From contig CM040434.1 in the NCBI GenBank assembly GCA_022702705.1, positions 54,796,953 to 54,860,952 on the forward strand: DNA of 64,000 bases, written 5' to 3'. This DNA comes from Papilionanthe hookeriana x Papilionanthe teres. Its lineage: Eukaryota > Streptophyta > Magnoliopsida > Asparagales > Orchidaceae. Positions within the stretch are counted from its first letter, which is position 1. The number at the start of each line of letters is the position of its first letter. Positions 33,111 through 44,102 of the stretch are shown here, piece after piece. The position numbers and the translations under genes are program-made. The notes under the pieces are model-generated. The model saw only the letters and a list, made by a program, of their open reading frames with translations, did not search any database and was not told the DNA's origin.

Positions 33111-33672
33111 CGGGGGTCAAAAATTGAAAATTTAGAAAATTGAAGATTGGGTAATGTAAGTGGAATGAAATCATTTTGGTTGAGCTATGAAGCTATATCA
33201 AGCCCAGATGAGCCATGAAGGGACTCATTTGAGGCATTCACTATGTTGTTCCTAACCCTCTTAGCCAAGGGCTTTAGGGGTTAAGGACCATCCATGTGAA
33301 TTGCCTGCATGAGTCAGGAGGTCAAGTTGGGTGTGGGTGTGGGTGTGGTTTTAGGAGGTGTGTGAAAGTGTAGTGTATAGGTGTAGTGTGTGTAAGTCAG
33401 CCCTTCACATAACCAGGCCACCCAGGGCAGTCCTAAGGCCAAAGAGTCCTATAGGAACTCATCCTTTAAACTTCCACATTTGATTTCAACCCTCTAGGTG
33501 ATTAGGGGTTTACAATCAAGTTTGTAGAGTTTGCAGGGAGTTAAGAAGTGGTTTGAATTTCTAAGTGGAGGGTTCCACTTCTAGTCCTCTAAGATAGTCA
33601 AAGGAAAAGCCTAAGGCTAGATCCTAAGTACTAAAGAGAGAACAGAAGACCTCATCAAAAATGAGGTCAACA

Positions 33673-33677
33673 CATTT
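33673..33677. repeat. target-site duplication (right copy) of the giant element
   Basis: CATTT directly after the right LTR, identical to 5,538-5,542. Beyond it the interrupted Athila-like 3' UTR resumes and reaches its polypurine tract in about 100 bases. Confidence 0.85.
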
Positions 33678-33779
33678 CTAGAACAAAAATTTAAAACCTT
33701 CCTAAAGAAACTCATTTACATAATTTGCATCCTTGATTTTTATATGATTATAGTGTCATTTGAGGACAAGTAACATTTT

Positions 33780-33791
33780 AAGTTTGGGGGA
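33780..33791 (+). other. polypurine tract of the plus-strand Athila-like element
   Basis: AAGTTTGGGGGA just before the LTR start TGATACACC. The preceding phrase TTTGAGGACAAGTAACATTT matches the sequence before the polypurine tract of the minus-strand copy (56,640-56,670), which joins the two pieces to one family. Confidence 0.8.
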
Positions 33792-33794
33792 TTT

Positions 33795-35520
33795 TGATAC
33801 ACCTAAATTATATAGTGTTTTAAGCACATTTTTATACCTATTTTAGATAATATTACACTTTAATAGAAAGTATTTTAATTTTTCACTTTTAGGTATGATG
33901 AAAATGAGTAATTATGATGAAAGGAGCAAAGAATTATCAAATTTGGAGCAAAAATTGGAAGGTGTGCAATTTTGGCCTCTGGCACCTATGCGGCGGATGG
34001 CTGGTGCATAGGTGCCACAGTTAAAGTGACAAATTTAGTTAATTTTGGCACAAATTTGAAGGGGTTTTTGAAGCATCCTTTGGTTTAAACTTCATTAACT
34101 TCCCATTAGATCAAATATTCATTTAAAATTTGAATGAACGGATGCATCTCTTGATAGATTCATTGAACTTGGATATAATTTGAAGAGTCGCCGAAGCACC
34201 TTTTGGAGAATTATTAAAAATGAAGACTTGAAGATCAAAACATGGCGCCGCACCCAAGAGAAGAGTTTTGAAGAAAAAGATTTGCGGGAGAAGCTGGAGA
34301 AAATCTTGAAGTGGTTTCCAGGGAAAGAGGAAGAAAGAGAGACTTCTTCTCGCCAAATTTTCTTTACTTTTCTACTTTACTTTATCATAGTTTGTATTAG
34401 AATTTAGGAGAGTCAATTCTTTGAGTTGGCCGCCAAGATCTAAGGAGTTATCTAGTGGAAAGCAAAAGATTCAGAGGAACTTTTAGAGTCTTGTGAAGAG
34501 GATTTTCAGATAAGTGTTTTTCTTTATGTTTGCATTTGGTTTTTAAGTAAGACATGGTGTGTTTTCACTATGTTTTCTTCTTTCAAATCAAGTTTTGTTT
34601 GTGTTTTCTCCATGAGTTCTGAGTAGTTTTATTTATCTTTTTCCATTCAAATGAAGATGTAATTAAATTATGAAAGGAAGTTGTGTGAATTATAGTTGTT
34701 TAATGTTGGAAGAAGTTGTGATGATTCCACTCAAATGAAGAAGTAATTAAATTATGAAAGGAAGTTTATGAAGTAGTTTTATTTACTTCTTGATTTGGCC
34801 AATCAAGATGTTAAAATTTGTTGTGAGATCATGTAAGAACTAATGCGGTATTATCTCAATCAACATTTGGAGTGAATCCCATGTATTTATATGGGTGAGA
34901 ATTGTAGTCCATATATCTGAGTGCAAAAAAATAGGCAGATATACTTTTATTGGAGAGTAAAATTAGAGAACTTTAGACTGACAGGCTAAAGCCGCTTAAT
35001 TTGGTTTAAGGTGAAAAATTTTGTTATGAGATGTTAGCCCCCAGGTCGAGGGAATAGAGGGAACCCTAGAATGAGAGCTGGTATCTTCCCTCTCTAACCC
35101 ATCTACAAAATTTCAAAGCTTCAAATTAACCAATGTTCTTTATAGAACCAAGTAAGGGTAAAAAATATAATTGCTCCTATTTGGCACAACACATTTAGAT
35201 ACTTCCACCACAAAATTCCATAATTATTACTGATTCATGAAAGAGAAAAAAGATATTTTATTCTCATTTCTTTCAGATCTTTTTTAGAGTCTTGTTAATT
35301 TTGGTTGTTACTTTACCTTTTCTTAAAAGAAAATTTCAAAAACAAATTTCAAACTTTCTATTTTAAAACATACTTTACAATATCATATTGAAAAGTAAAA
35401 AGTTATTTTTCTTATTTCTTTAAAGATTTAGACTTTTTCCTGTGGGTTCGATATCTCAATGCTTAATCAGAAAGTCCTATATTACTTGATAAACGATACA
35501 TATACTTGTATAGAATGTCA
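33795..35520 (+). repeat. 3' LTR of the plus-strand Athila-like element (about 1.7 kb)
   Basis: Begins TGATACACCTAAATTATATA and, by my best estimate, ends ...GAATGTCA at 35,520, shortly after CTGTGGGTTCGATATCTCAA, a phrase common near the end of such LTRs. It parallels the minus-strand LTR at 55,260-56,623 in several blocks (for example ATTGCTCCTATTTGGCACA near 35,171). The right boundary is uncertain because the partner LTR is outside the window. A 75-codon ORF at 34,180-34,407 is not recognised. Confidence 0.75.
33981..34016 (+). repeat. 11-bp perfect hairpin in the GC box of the LTR
   Basis: GGCACCTATGC (33,981-33,991), a 14-base loop, then GCATAGGTGCC (34,006-34,016). It lies about 185 bases into the LTR and is one of six GC-rich dyad boxes in the two Athila-like elements. 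Confidence 0.75.
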
Positions 35521-35599
35521 TATTATAAAAAAAATTAAAATATATTTCTTATTTGCTTCAGAGTCCAGTTTTTGGCATCCATTGCAAAGAAAGAAATAT

Positions 35600-36190
35600 T
35601 ATCATTGAAAAGAAATATATAGTGAAAATCGTAAGCGTAATTTTCGAGAATCAAGGGGTCTTAATCCTATCCTCATAATTTGAAATTTGTTACAATAAGA
35701 AGAGAAGCCTTAACATCCATTTAATGGGGCCTTGCATCGAACCTAAGCGGCAATGATTGAATCAGAAGCCTTAACATCCGTTTCAAAATTTTTAAATTTG
35801 TTACATTAAGAAAGAAAGCCTCAATATCCATTGAAGTGGGTTTTAAATCCAACCTAAGGGTTAATGAAGGAATAAAAAACCTTAACATTTATTTAAGGGG
35901 GTCTTACTCCTATTCTTAGAATTTGAATTTTTTTTTACATTAGAAAGAAAAGTTTTTACATCCATTTAAGGGGGTCTTACATCATCTTAAGCAGTAACAA
36001 AGGAATCGAAAGCCTTAACATCCATTTAACGGGGTCTTACTCCTATCCTCAAAATTTGAAATTTTTTACATTAGGAAGGAAAGCCTTAACATCCATTTAA
36101 GGGAGACTTACATTCAACCTAAGTGGTAGCAAAGGAATCAGAAGCCTTAACAATCTTTTATGGGTGTCTTACTCCTATCCTCAGAATTTG
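35600..36190. repeat. diverged tandem repeat, about 145-bp unit
   Basis: Four to five imperfect units with the phrases AGCCTTAACATCCATTTAAG, TCTTACTCCTATCCTCA and AATTTGAAATTTTTTACATT; some units carry internal deletions. No ORF. It may be a remnant of a retrotransposon 3' region (see findings). Confidence 0.7.
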
Positions 36191-37121
36191 AATTTTATGA
36201 AAATTTTGTGGAATATTGAAATTTTGAGATTTATGAAAATTTGTGGAGATTTATGGAATTTGTGGGAATTTTTAAAATTTGTGGAAGGATTCAGTTGATT
36301 TATGGCAATTATGTGAACTTTGGAAGGCTCATGAGAATTTGCAGAGATTGCAAAATTTTGTGGAGGTTGTGAAGTTTTATAAAAAATTATGGGGTTTATG
36401 AAACTCATGAAAATTTGTGGGATTTTATGGGGAGTGTAAGATTGTGGAAAATATTTGTAGGAAGGAATTAGATGGAGAAGGAATGTCAGGGGACTCACAT
36501 CCAAGCCAAGAGCTGATCGAAGAAATGTATGTGTGAAAAGAGATGCAATTCCATATCAATATAACCAATGAAACCTCATCAACACGGGACAAAAGACTAG
36601 GGAGAGTGCAATTCTATATAGATATATCCAACTAACCTCTTTCGCATGAGACTAGGACCCAGAGTTTCGATGGAAGGAAACTTTGGGCTGAGGAAAGAAA
36701 TGATGCTAGTGATAGCTCGAGAAGACTCAACCTGACCAGGTCAAAATTTAAGTTTGAAATTTGAGTTTGATTGTTTTGATTTGATTTGATTTTCTTTCTT
36801 CTGGAGCTAGTTTCAAACAAGCGTGGCTTCTGCACTTTTAAGAATGAGATGTTTTTTTTTGAAACATTACGACGCATGGTACTTCTTGAGATATCTTCTG
36901 TCAACTACTAGCATATGTGAAAATAATTCATTATTTAAGGAACTATCAGAGTTATGTTTCTTCAAGTAAACATAAATATGTGATATTTCTATGGACATCA
37001 AAACTTAAAAGGTTGCAACTTTATAGCTCCATTTTCCATACATGTTATTTCTTTAACACAACAACGATGATAATGACCGACAATGACACCGCTTCAGCGC
37101 ACAGCAGCCTGGGGTGACCAT
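36191..37121. other. unannotated stretch before the LINE tail
   Basis: 36,191-36,480 is irregularly repetitive and G/T-rich (AATTTGTGG motifs). 36,520-36,910 carries a 90-codon minus-strand ORF (36,632-36,904) that I do not recognise. Nothing here supports a gene. Confidence 0.5.
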
Positions 37122-37272
37122 CGTAGACCTAGAAAGACTTAGGCATTTTGTATAAAAACTGACCATAATTTATTAGAAATAAATAAAAATATGACACTCA
37201 ATAGGTTGAAATGGAGAAAAAGGATTCATGCTGCCGACCCCACTTAGTGGGATAAAGGCTTGTTGTTGTTGC
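37122..37272 (+). mobile_element. 3' end of an RTE-type LINE
   Basis: The plus frame from 37,122 reads RRPRKT, a stop, and later TLNRLKWRKRIHAADPT followed by TAG (37,245-37,247). WR.RIH.ADPT-stop is the C-terminus I associate with plant RTE-type LINE reverse transcriptases. The DNA then ends in TTG repeats (37,260-37,272), the usual simple tail. Only about 150 bases are recognisable; the rest of the LINE is absent or too decayed. A SINE borrowing the same 3' end is possible, but the coding match upstream favours a LINE. Confidence 0.75.
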
Positions 37273-38667
37273 ATTAAATTTTATTTTTGATAGAAATTAT
37301 ATTAAAATATTCTTAGGCTCTTTTTTTTTTCATTTTACTAGCAAAATCAAAGAGCTTTAGGGTCATTTTGGGGTAGCTGCAACTTATTAAAAAGCTGATG
37401 CGCAACAGCTGTGGTAGGAAGCTGCTGTAGAGAAGCTGGCTATCTATTTATTTTTTGTAGTTTTGAAAACAACTGAGTTACAGTTGTTTCTGAATAAATG
37501 ACCTTTATGGCCCTATACTATACTGCTATTTATAACAGAACTAATCCTCCTGCCACATTCCAAACTTGTAAGCTAATATCTAGTTTGAATGTTACAACAT
37601 AAAAACAAACACCTCATAAAATAGTGAGTAACACGACAATCATAATTTAAGGAAGGATTGCTAAAATAAAAATTAATAATATGATAATATTATTTTTAGA
37701 ATGCACTTGGTTTACATCACAAAATAAATAGTCATCCAAGGATTCTCTCCACATCCGATTACTATCGACAGTGAAATTCTCCAACCCATTCGCCCATCTA
37801 AAGAAGTCACAACTCTCTGTTCCTCTCCTTTGACAATTGTAATAATTTCTCAAATAGCTATGTGGCTGTCAAAAAGCAAGTAGGGAACATTGTAGTCCAC
37901 AGTAACAGTACAATGCTCTAGAGGTATATACACAAGCATAAAACCTTAGAAGTAATATTAGTGAAAATGACCAATAGATGTGATCAATTTATGTTTTATG
38001 AAATTGTGAGATCTCAGAGTACACAATATAAACCAATAAATCTGTCACTATAAGAAGACAACAACCCTTATAGAACAAAAGGGTTCTTGGTTACCTTGAA
38101 ACATGTAATACTGAGCTCGTATGGGTCACATATGCATATCACCAAAAAAATCCATATAACTGATAAAGGAGAGGAAATTAGTTGCCTTCATTGGGATTTC
38201 ACATGTGCCAATAATCAATAGCAACATATAAGCCATCCAAAAGAACACTTAAGGTCAAATATCTCTTCATAGACCTCCAAACCAAAAAAATAAAACATGA
38301 AATATTTAGATTACACATTATATCCATTGTTGCCTCATCAGTCATCCAAGCGGGAAAGAATACATGAATAGGAACTGAAAATAAAATTGAGATTAATATA
38401 CATCAATTGAATAAAACATTGATACAACATATAATAAATGTTTTCACAATACATTGTAAATAAATTAGCAAAAAAAAAAAAAAACAAAAAATTCATCCAT
38501 ACAGTCTCAAACTATGGCATCTGTAATCTGCTCTCTCAACTCTATCATCTCTCTTGCACTTCCCGATCTTGGATGCAAGCCTCAAGTAAATCACTTTCAG
38601 TCTATGATAAAAATTATCCTAGGTGATATTCATATGTTTTAACAGGGAGATGTGAATGATTATCATC

Positions 38668-39660
38668 CGCCATATTGAAGTCAATGTCGTTGCACGAAGG
38701 GTGCCACCGAATATAGTTGTGGAGAGTCATTATAGCGACCACAATTTGCACATGTTCAGGAAACGAATATATCAACATATCATGTAGTATGAACCATTTA
38801 TTCTTCTAAAATTTAAATGTACTTTCAATGACACCCTGTAAGGATGAGTGTCTCTTATTGAACATCTCTTCCTTCCCTGAGTGGCATTGTTAGCTCTCTT
38901 AAAATTAAGAATGTGTTATTTGGTATCAAGAAAAGATTCGAGCTACACTCTTTGTAATGGATATCCAGCGTCAACTAATTAATATTTCCCTGAAGTAATA
39001 TTATTCATCAATATTACATAAGATATTAGTATTCCATTTTTTAATATCCAAGCTAACCTGAAGGTGGCTTCAGAATTGAAAATATGACTATCGTGTGCAC
39101 TTTCTTCCCATCCGACCATTACAAATGTTAAGCACATATTGAAATCACATACATCCATCTTATTTTGTGTTAGTGAATCTCATTGTCCAATGTATGCAAT
39201 CTTTTCATTGTTAGGCATATCTGCATTCACAAGTTTTTTATCAACCGCTTCCATACAATCCTAAAATAGTAATCAAATATATTAGAGATATTGTGTTCAA
39301 GCAAATTTAGAGAAAGATGAACACATGAAACTACATTAAAATATGACATATAAAGTTGATCTTGTGAAATCTGTACGAGTGTACTTTGGAACGTGGGGTA
39401 TTTAGGTACGATAACTTTTGATGATAAGCTAATCAGAGCATTTAGCCTAACTAAGAAATATCTACGAATTGTTTCCGATGAATGTTAGAATCGCTCCATA
39501 GCACCTCTTATGGAATCATTTGGTGATGAAATATAGAAAGTTACGGCTAACACCTCTTTTGAAGTCATCTTGACGAGCCATGAAGTTCATAATTTATGTG
39601 CAATTCCTCTAATAGATCAATAAAAATAGGTTGGGATATGGAACATATTGTTTAACCTTG
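38668..39660 (-). pseudogene. PIF/Harbinger (HARBI1-like) DDE transposase, decayed
   Basis: Cuts and pastes the transposon. Minus-strand frames show, in order, an N-terminal block around 39,560-39,430 (SIRGAMERF, then SSETIRRYFLVRLNAL), DCMEAVDKKLVNADMP near 39,260-39,210, the DDE-core block KMDVCDFNMCLTFVMVGWEE and SAHDSHIF, then YLVDAGYPLQ, and the catalytic-Glu region around 38,850 (GVIESTFKFW in one frame). The end, IVVAIMTLHNYIRWHPS, is the highly typical IVVA.M.LHNYIR block. Stops and frameshifts occur every 30-60 codons, so it is long dead. The next gene upstream on the same strand is a Myb/SANT-like ORF, as expected. Confidence 0.85.
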
Positions 39661-40649
39661 TGGGGTGATCCACAAGCAATTTCCCAACCCACTAGTCGCA
39701 TGTGTACGTAGATTTCACGAAAGAAGATCGAGCAACATATGAGGTTGTAATGTTCGTACATTAAATAATGTAGCTACAATTTTTCTCTTGATTTTCTCTA
39801 TTCATGATATACATTTTTTATTCAGCTAGCTCTTAAAAAAACTTTGAGTTAGATAAAACTACATTGAATGTCAAAATGTAGCATATAAATAACACTTTAC
39901 TGCAATAGCTGCATTGAAGATGTCTAAATAAAAGGAAAAAACAATATCCAAACATGTCGAAAGAGACAGAGATAATGTCCATGGTTAATATTCCACATAA
40001 GAATGATCGTCATGTAATATGAAATGTACATATTTTGATTGTTGCAGTAATAGCCTAAGTAATTATTCCTACAGTCTGGTTTCATCGACATAAAAAACTC
40101 TCTCTTGGTCAAGTCTTCTAACAATTTCATGTAGAGCAAGAAAAACAACACGTCCTCATCAATTTCTCGAGTATCTTCCATAATTCTCATGAATTATTAA
40201 ATAGAAGTCACATGTGATCTACTAGGCTCATTGGATCATGAAGCTACTAATTAGGAGATCCGACTTCTAATGAAAACTAGACCAACTTTTTTATTTTTCT
40301 CTACCCTTAGACATTTGAATAGTCTAGTAGATTATATTTCATTTAGGTTGGGGCTAGACCTCTCATTGGACCCAACAGATTGCTACGATTCTAAATGCTC
40401 AGGTATTCCTCCATTTCTTTTCTCACTTGGTGCCATACTCGATCACCAGTGGCCACCACTCGACCGAACATACGATCCAACTTATCTTCAGGCTTAGGTT
40501 CAATGCTGTTAAACATGAATTTTGTTGCAGCTAGCACGACCTACAAATGAATTAATAAAACTTTAAAATGATCAATAAGAAATTTAAAAATTTTAAATGA
40601 GTTTATGTTTCATACATTCTCACATCCAATCTCTTAGTCCACCGTTTTT

Positions 40650-40944
40650 TAAAAGCATCGTTGGTCCTTCATAGGATCTCAACCCAAGCCCGTGGGTCCT
40701 CGCTTTAGCTCTTTCTATATTTTCCAGTCCTTTTTTGATTGATCCCATTTTTTTAATTATATTTTATTGTATTCTCTTTCTTTACTTTCCTTAAACCTTT
40801 TAATTATATTCTGCGAACTTCCTTGTTAAAATAGATGGTTCACCTATTTTTCAATTTGACCTTCTTAACACAGAGCTCATAGAATATTAATGACATCTCC
40901 TTATCCCATGTAGCAGACGAACCAATTACTTTTGTCTTGCCCAT
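40650..40944 (-). pseudogene. Myb/SANT-like protein of the PIF/Harbinger element, decayed
   Basis: In PIF/Harbinger elements a Myb/SANT-like partner helps bring transposase to the ends and into the nucleus. From an ATG at 40,944 the frame reads GKTKVIGSSATWDKEMSLIF and YELCVKKVKLKNR, then TAG at 40,840-40,842. The continuation in other frames shows IYFNKE, WDQSKKDWKI and TGLG, the middle and end of this domain family. It is broken by at least two stops and a frameshift. An ORF called from 41,058 would add an unlikely Cys/Val-rich leader from the CAC-rich tract. Confidence 0.75.
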
Positions 40945-41019
40945 TATGACAACTAACATGCAAATAACTAAACAACATAAATTTATAGGAGATAAAAAAA
41001 AACAGATACATTTGCAACA

Positions 41020-41440
41020 CCACCACCGCATCACAACCACCACCATATCTATTAACATATCATATATCTATGAACATTTCATCACCACTGTCTCAACAAT
41101 AACAGTATCAGCTCCATATCACTGTCTCATCACAAGCACTACCATCTCCACACCAAAACACTACCTACACATCACCTCCACTCACCACACCACCACCTCC
41201 ACACCACACCACACCACACAACACCACCTCCATAACTCCACACCACATCACCACCAACACACCACCTCCACACCACACCACAAACTCCACACCACACACC
41301 ACCTACTCCACATCGCACCACCACCTCCATACTACACCACCACTTACACACCACCTCCACACCACACACCACCACCTCCAAATCATACACCACTGCCTCT
41401 ACACCAAACCACTACCTCCACATCACTATAATTGAAAAAA
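41020..41440. repeat. CAC/ACC-rich simple-sequence tract
   Basis: About 400 bases of CACCACC, CCTCCACACCACAC and ACCTACA motifs on the plus strand, with no fixed unit. The His/Thr-rich ORF at 40,937-41,431 and the Val/Gly/Trp-rich ORF opposite are direct translations of it. Confidence 0.9.
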
Positions 41441-41629
41441 TCCATCACTTTGAGAAACTACCACAAAATCACCACCACCACCAACTAGAGTATTACAACA
41501 CAAACACAAAGCTTGAAATATTTTGATTAATTTTCACATTATACCACCTCTAAATTTCGGGAAACAACCAACAACACAGCAGAACCACGCAAATCCATCT
41601 ACCTGATAGAACACATAGAAGCCAAACAA

Positions 41630-41900
41630 TCAAACTAAATATAGCACAAAGAGCCCTATAAGATCACAAAATGCAACTTCAGAACACAAACGCCCAAATC
41701 CATCAACCGAATATGGCTAAAAGAACCCAAATCCATCAACCAGATATAGCACAAAGAACCCAAACTATCAATCAATAGAGCACAGAGAACCAAAAAAAAA
41801 TGCATAAGCTAACATCACAACATAACTACCAAAAATCCATCAATCGATTAGAGCACAAAGAACCCAAACCATCAATCGATTATAACATAAAGAACCAAAA
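41630..41900. repeat. minisatellite, about 37-40-bp unit
   Basis: Five or so imperfect units of the type AGCACAAAGAACCCAAA followed by ATCCATCAACCGA or ACCATCAATCGATTA. No coding potential. 41,901-42,238 behind it holds no gene I can support. Confidence 0.75.
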
Positions 41901-42584
41901 TTAATCGTAAAATCAAAATGTCTGAAAATAATAGAGAATATTTTGGGGGTGACGGTGAGCAAATGATCCAAACTGAGCCGAAGAACAGAGGGGAGAGGGA
42001 GAGGAGAATAAAGATAAGCTCATCGCAACAACCACCAGATTCAACTCTAGCCACCAGAGCGACGTATTGAAGAGGATCGAGGAGTGATGCTACCTTCAGG
42101 GCAAGAATCGCAAGAGAGAGGAGAGCAGCTCACGAGAGTGAAGATCGGGACAAAAGAGCGAAGTGGGAAAGTCTTGTAAAAAGTTCGCGAAGAAACGCAG
42201 GTCCAAAAAGGCATGCTCACCGCAAAAACCAAATGACCTCTTCGGCATTTTTCCACTTCACAACGGTAAAGAATCCACATCAAACAGCCCATTAAATTTC
42301 CAACTTTTCTTGGAAATTATTATTTTTTCTCTTTTATTCCATCAAGTTTAATATAATAAATTGCTAGTTTGCCAGACATTTTTTTTATTATTTTTCAAAA
42401 CTAATTTATGTTTTTGATTAAATAATGTGTCCAAATGAAGATTAAATCATGAGTTATAAATCATAGTGATTCAAGCTAATATAATGTTAAACCAATTGAC
42501 CAAGTAACTCAACCACAGGATTTGACAGGTGCTGGCTCTCGAAGCCGAATAATAGAAATTTATTAAGACGATTCTGTCTGCTCA

Positions 42585-43870
42585 TTTCATATGGGTAATT
42601 CAATATCATTTATTCATGACTTGATTAAACGAACTCGTCTACTCGCCACAACCCTAATCGGGCTGACAAAAAGCATTACCAAAGATGATTAGAAAGAGGT
42701 GGTATTAAGGCTCGGGGTAGGATAGTAAAAAAGTCCAGCGGCATATAATAGGAAACATTGGTCGCGGGGTTTCAGATGGGGAATTCAATATCACTTTTTC
42801 ATGACTTGATTAAACGAACTCATCTACTCGCCACAACCCTAATCGGGCGGACAAAATGCATTACCAAAGATGATTAGCAAGAGGTGGTATTAAGGCTCGG
42901 GGTAGGATGGTAAAAAAGTCCAGTGGCATATAATAGGAAACACAGGCCACGGGGTTTCAGATGGGGAATTCAATATCACTTTTTCATGACTTGATTAACG
43001 AACTTGTCTACTCGCCCCAACCCTAATTGGGCTGACAAAAAGCATTACCAAAGACGATTAGCAAGAGGTGGTATTAAGGCTCGAGGTAGGATAGTACAAA
43101 AGTCCAGCGGCATATAATAGGAAACACAAACCGCGGGGTTTCAGATGGGGAATTCAAATATCACTTTTTCATGAATTGATTAATGAACTCGTCTACTCGC
43201 CACAACCCTAACTGACAAAAAGCATTACCAAAGACGATTAGCAAGAGGTTGTATTAAGGCTCGGGGTAGGATAGTAAAAAAGTCCAACGACATATAATAG
43301 GAAACACAGGCCGCGGGGTTTCAGATGGGGAATTCAATATCACTTTTTCATGACTTGATTAACGAACTCGTCTACTCGCTACAACCCTAATTGGGCTGAC
43401 AAAAAGCATTACCAAAGACGATTAGCAAGAGGTGGTATTAAGGCTTGGGGTAGAATAGTAAAAAAGTCCAGCAGCATATAATAGGAAACACAGGCCGCGG
43501 GGTTTCAGATGGGGAATTCAATATCACTTTTGATTAAACGAACTCGTCTACTCGCCACAACCCTAATCGGGCTGACAAAAATCATTTCCAAAGATGATTA
43601 GCAAGAGGTGGTATTAAGGCTCGGGGTAGGATAGTAAAAAAATTCTAGTGGCATATAATAGGAAACACAGGCCGCGGGGTTTCAGATGGGGAATTCAATA
43701 TCACTTTTTCATGATTTGATTAAACGAACTTGTCCACTTGCCACAACCCTAATCGGGCTGGCAAAAAGCATTACCAAAGATGACTAGCAAGAGGTGGTAT
43801 TAAGGCTCGAGGTAGGATGGTAAAAAAAGTCCAGCGGCATATAATAGAAAACATAGGAACCCTGCGGCCC
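42585..43870. repeat. about 185-bp tandem array (seven units)
   Basis: Seven units of 177-185 bp, each with AATTCAATATCACTTTTTCA, ACGAACTCGTCTACTCGCCA, CATTACCAAAGATGATTAGC, TAAGGCTCGGGGTAGGATAG and GCATATAATAGGAAACACAG. Units are highly similar with small indels (for example a 9-base loss near 43,530). Copy B of the segmental duplication has only one such unit (45,757-45,940), so the array grew after or was lost in one copy. Confidence 0.93.
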
Positions 43871-44102
43871 GCGTTCAGCCGATATTATCTAAAACATCCC
43901 CAAAATGCATCATTCAAACGAAACTAAATAAATGATTAAGTGCGGCTTAGGGCTGCGCAGCGCAAGATAAATGACCTCAAACGCACCCTAAGGCAATATT
44001 GATAATTAAGGAAGATGTTATGAGAGAAATATTTTAATGCCTTCTCAAAAAAAAAAAAAAAAAAAAAAAAAGAAAAAGAAAAAGAATACAAGATGGTTGG
44101 AA

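Larger units (their letters stand above)
5543..33672 (-). mobile_element. complete Tat/Ogre-like giant LTR retrotransposon, nested in an Athila-like element
   Basis: 28,130 bp between perfect CATTT duplications, with LTRs of 7,540 and 7,570 bp that both begin TGTCGGCA and end GGTCAACA on the plus strand. Transcribed on the minus strand the order is 5' LTR, PBS, extra ORF, gag, protease, RT, RNase H, archaeal-type RNase H, integrase, AlkB-bearing ORF, about 43-bp and 83-bp tandem arrays, polypurine tract, 3' LTR. Very large size, an ORF before gag, a second RNase H and tandem repeats near the 3' end are known hallmarks of the Tat/Ogre lineage. The AlkB domain and LTR length are the unusual parts. 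Every coding region carries frameshifts or stops, so the copy could move only with proteins made elsewhere. The LTRs differ by a few bases per 60 in the lines I compared; I did not compute identity. Confidence 0.93.
26103..33672 (-). repeat. 5' LTR of the giant Tat/Ogre-like element (7,570 bp)
   Basis: Direct repeat of 5,543-13,082 with the same TGTCGGCA start and GGTCAACA end on the plus strand. Differences from the other copy are scattered substitutions and small indels (for example a shorter AT run at 28,565-28,580 and an extra GTGTGG unit near 33,335). It lies next to the PBS, so it is the promoter-bearing 5' LTR. A candidate TATA palindrome is at 26,289-26,300. Confidence 0.93.
37361..42238 (-). 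mobile_element. PIF/Harbinger DNA transposon, decayed (boundaries tentative)
   Basis: Two adjacent minus-strand pseudogenes, a Myb/SANT-like ORF and a HARBI1-type transposase, are the gene pair of PIF/Harbinger elements. Candidate ends are GGTCATTTTGG at 37,361-37,371 and its imperfect inverted partner CCAAATGACC at 42,229-42,238, giving about 4.9 kb, a plausible size. I see no clear 3-bp target duplication, so the borders are weak. The region also contains the CAC-rich tract and a minisatellite at 41,020-41,900. Confidence 0.6.

Noticed and set aside
5543..33672. Integrated pararetrovirus (caulimovirid) as an alternative identity for the large element
   Set aside because: It has true LTRs, target duplications, integrase and Tat-type gag; no movement or coat protein motifs were seen.
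37122..37272. SINE of the Au type ending in GTTGTTG
   Set aside because: The 3' end is similar, but the preceding bases are readable as the C-terminus of an RTE-type reverse transcriptase and no tRNA-like A/B boxes were seen.
40937..41431. 164-codon His/Thr-rich ORF and the Val/Gly/Trp-rich ORF opposite
   Set aside because: Direct translation of the CAC-rich simple repeat.
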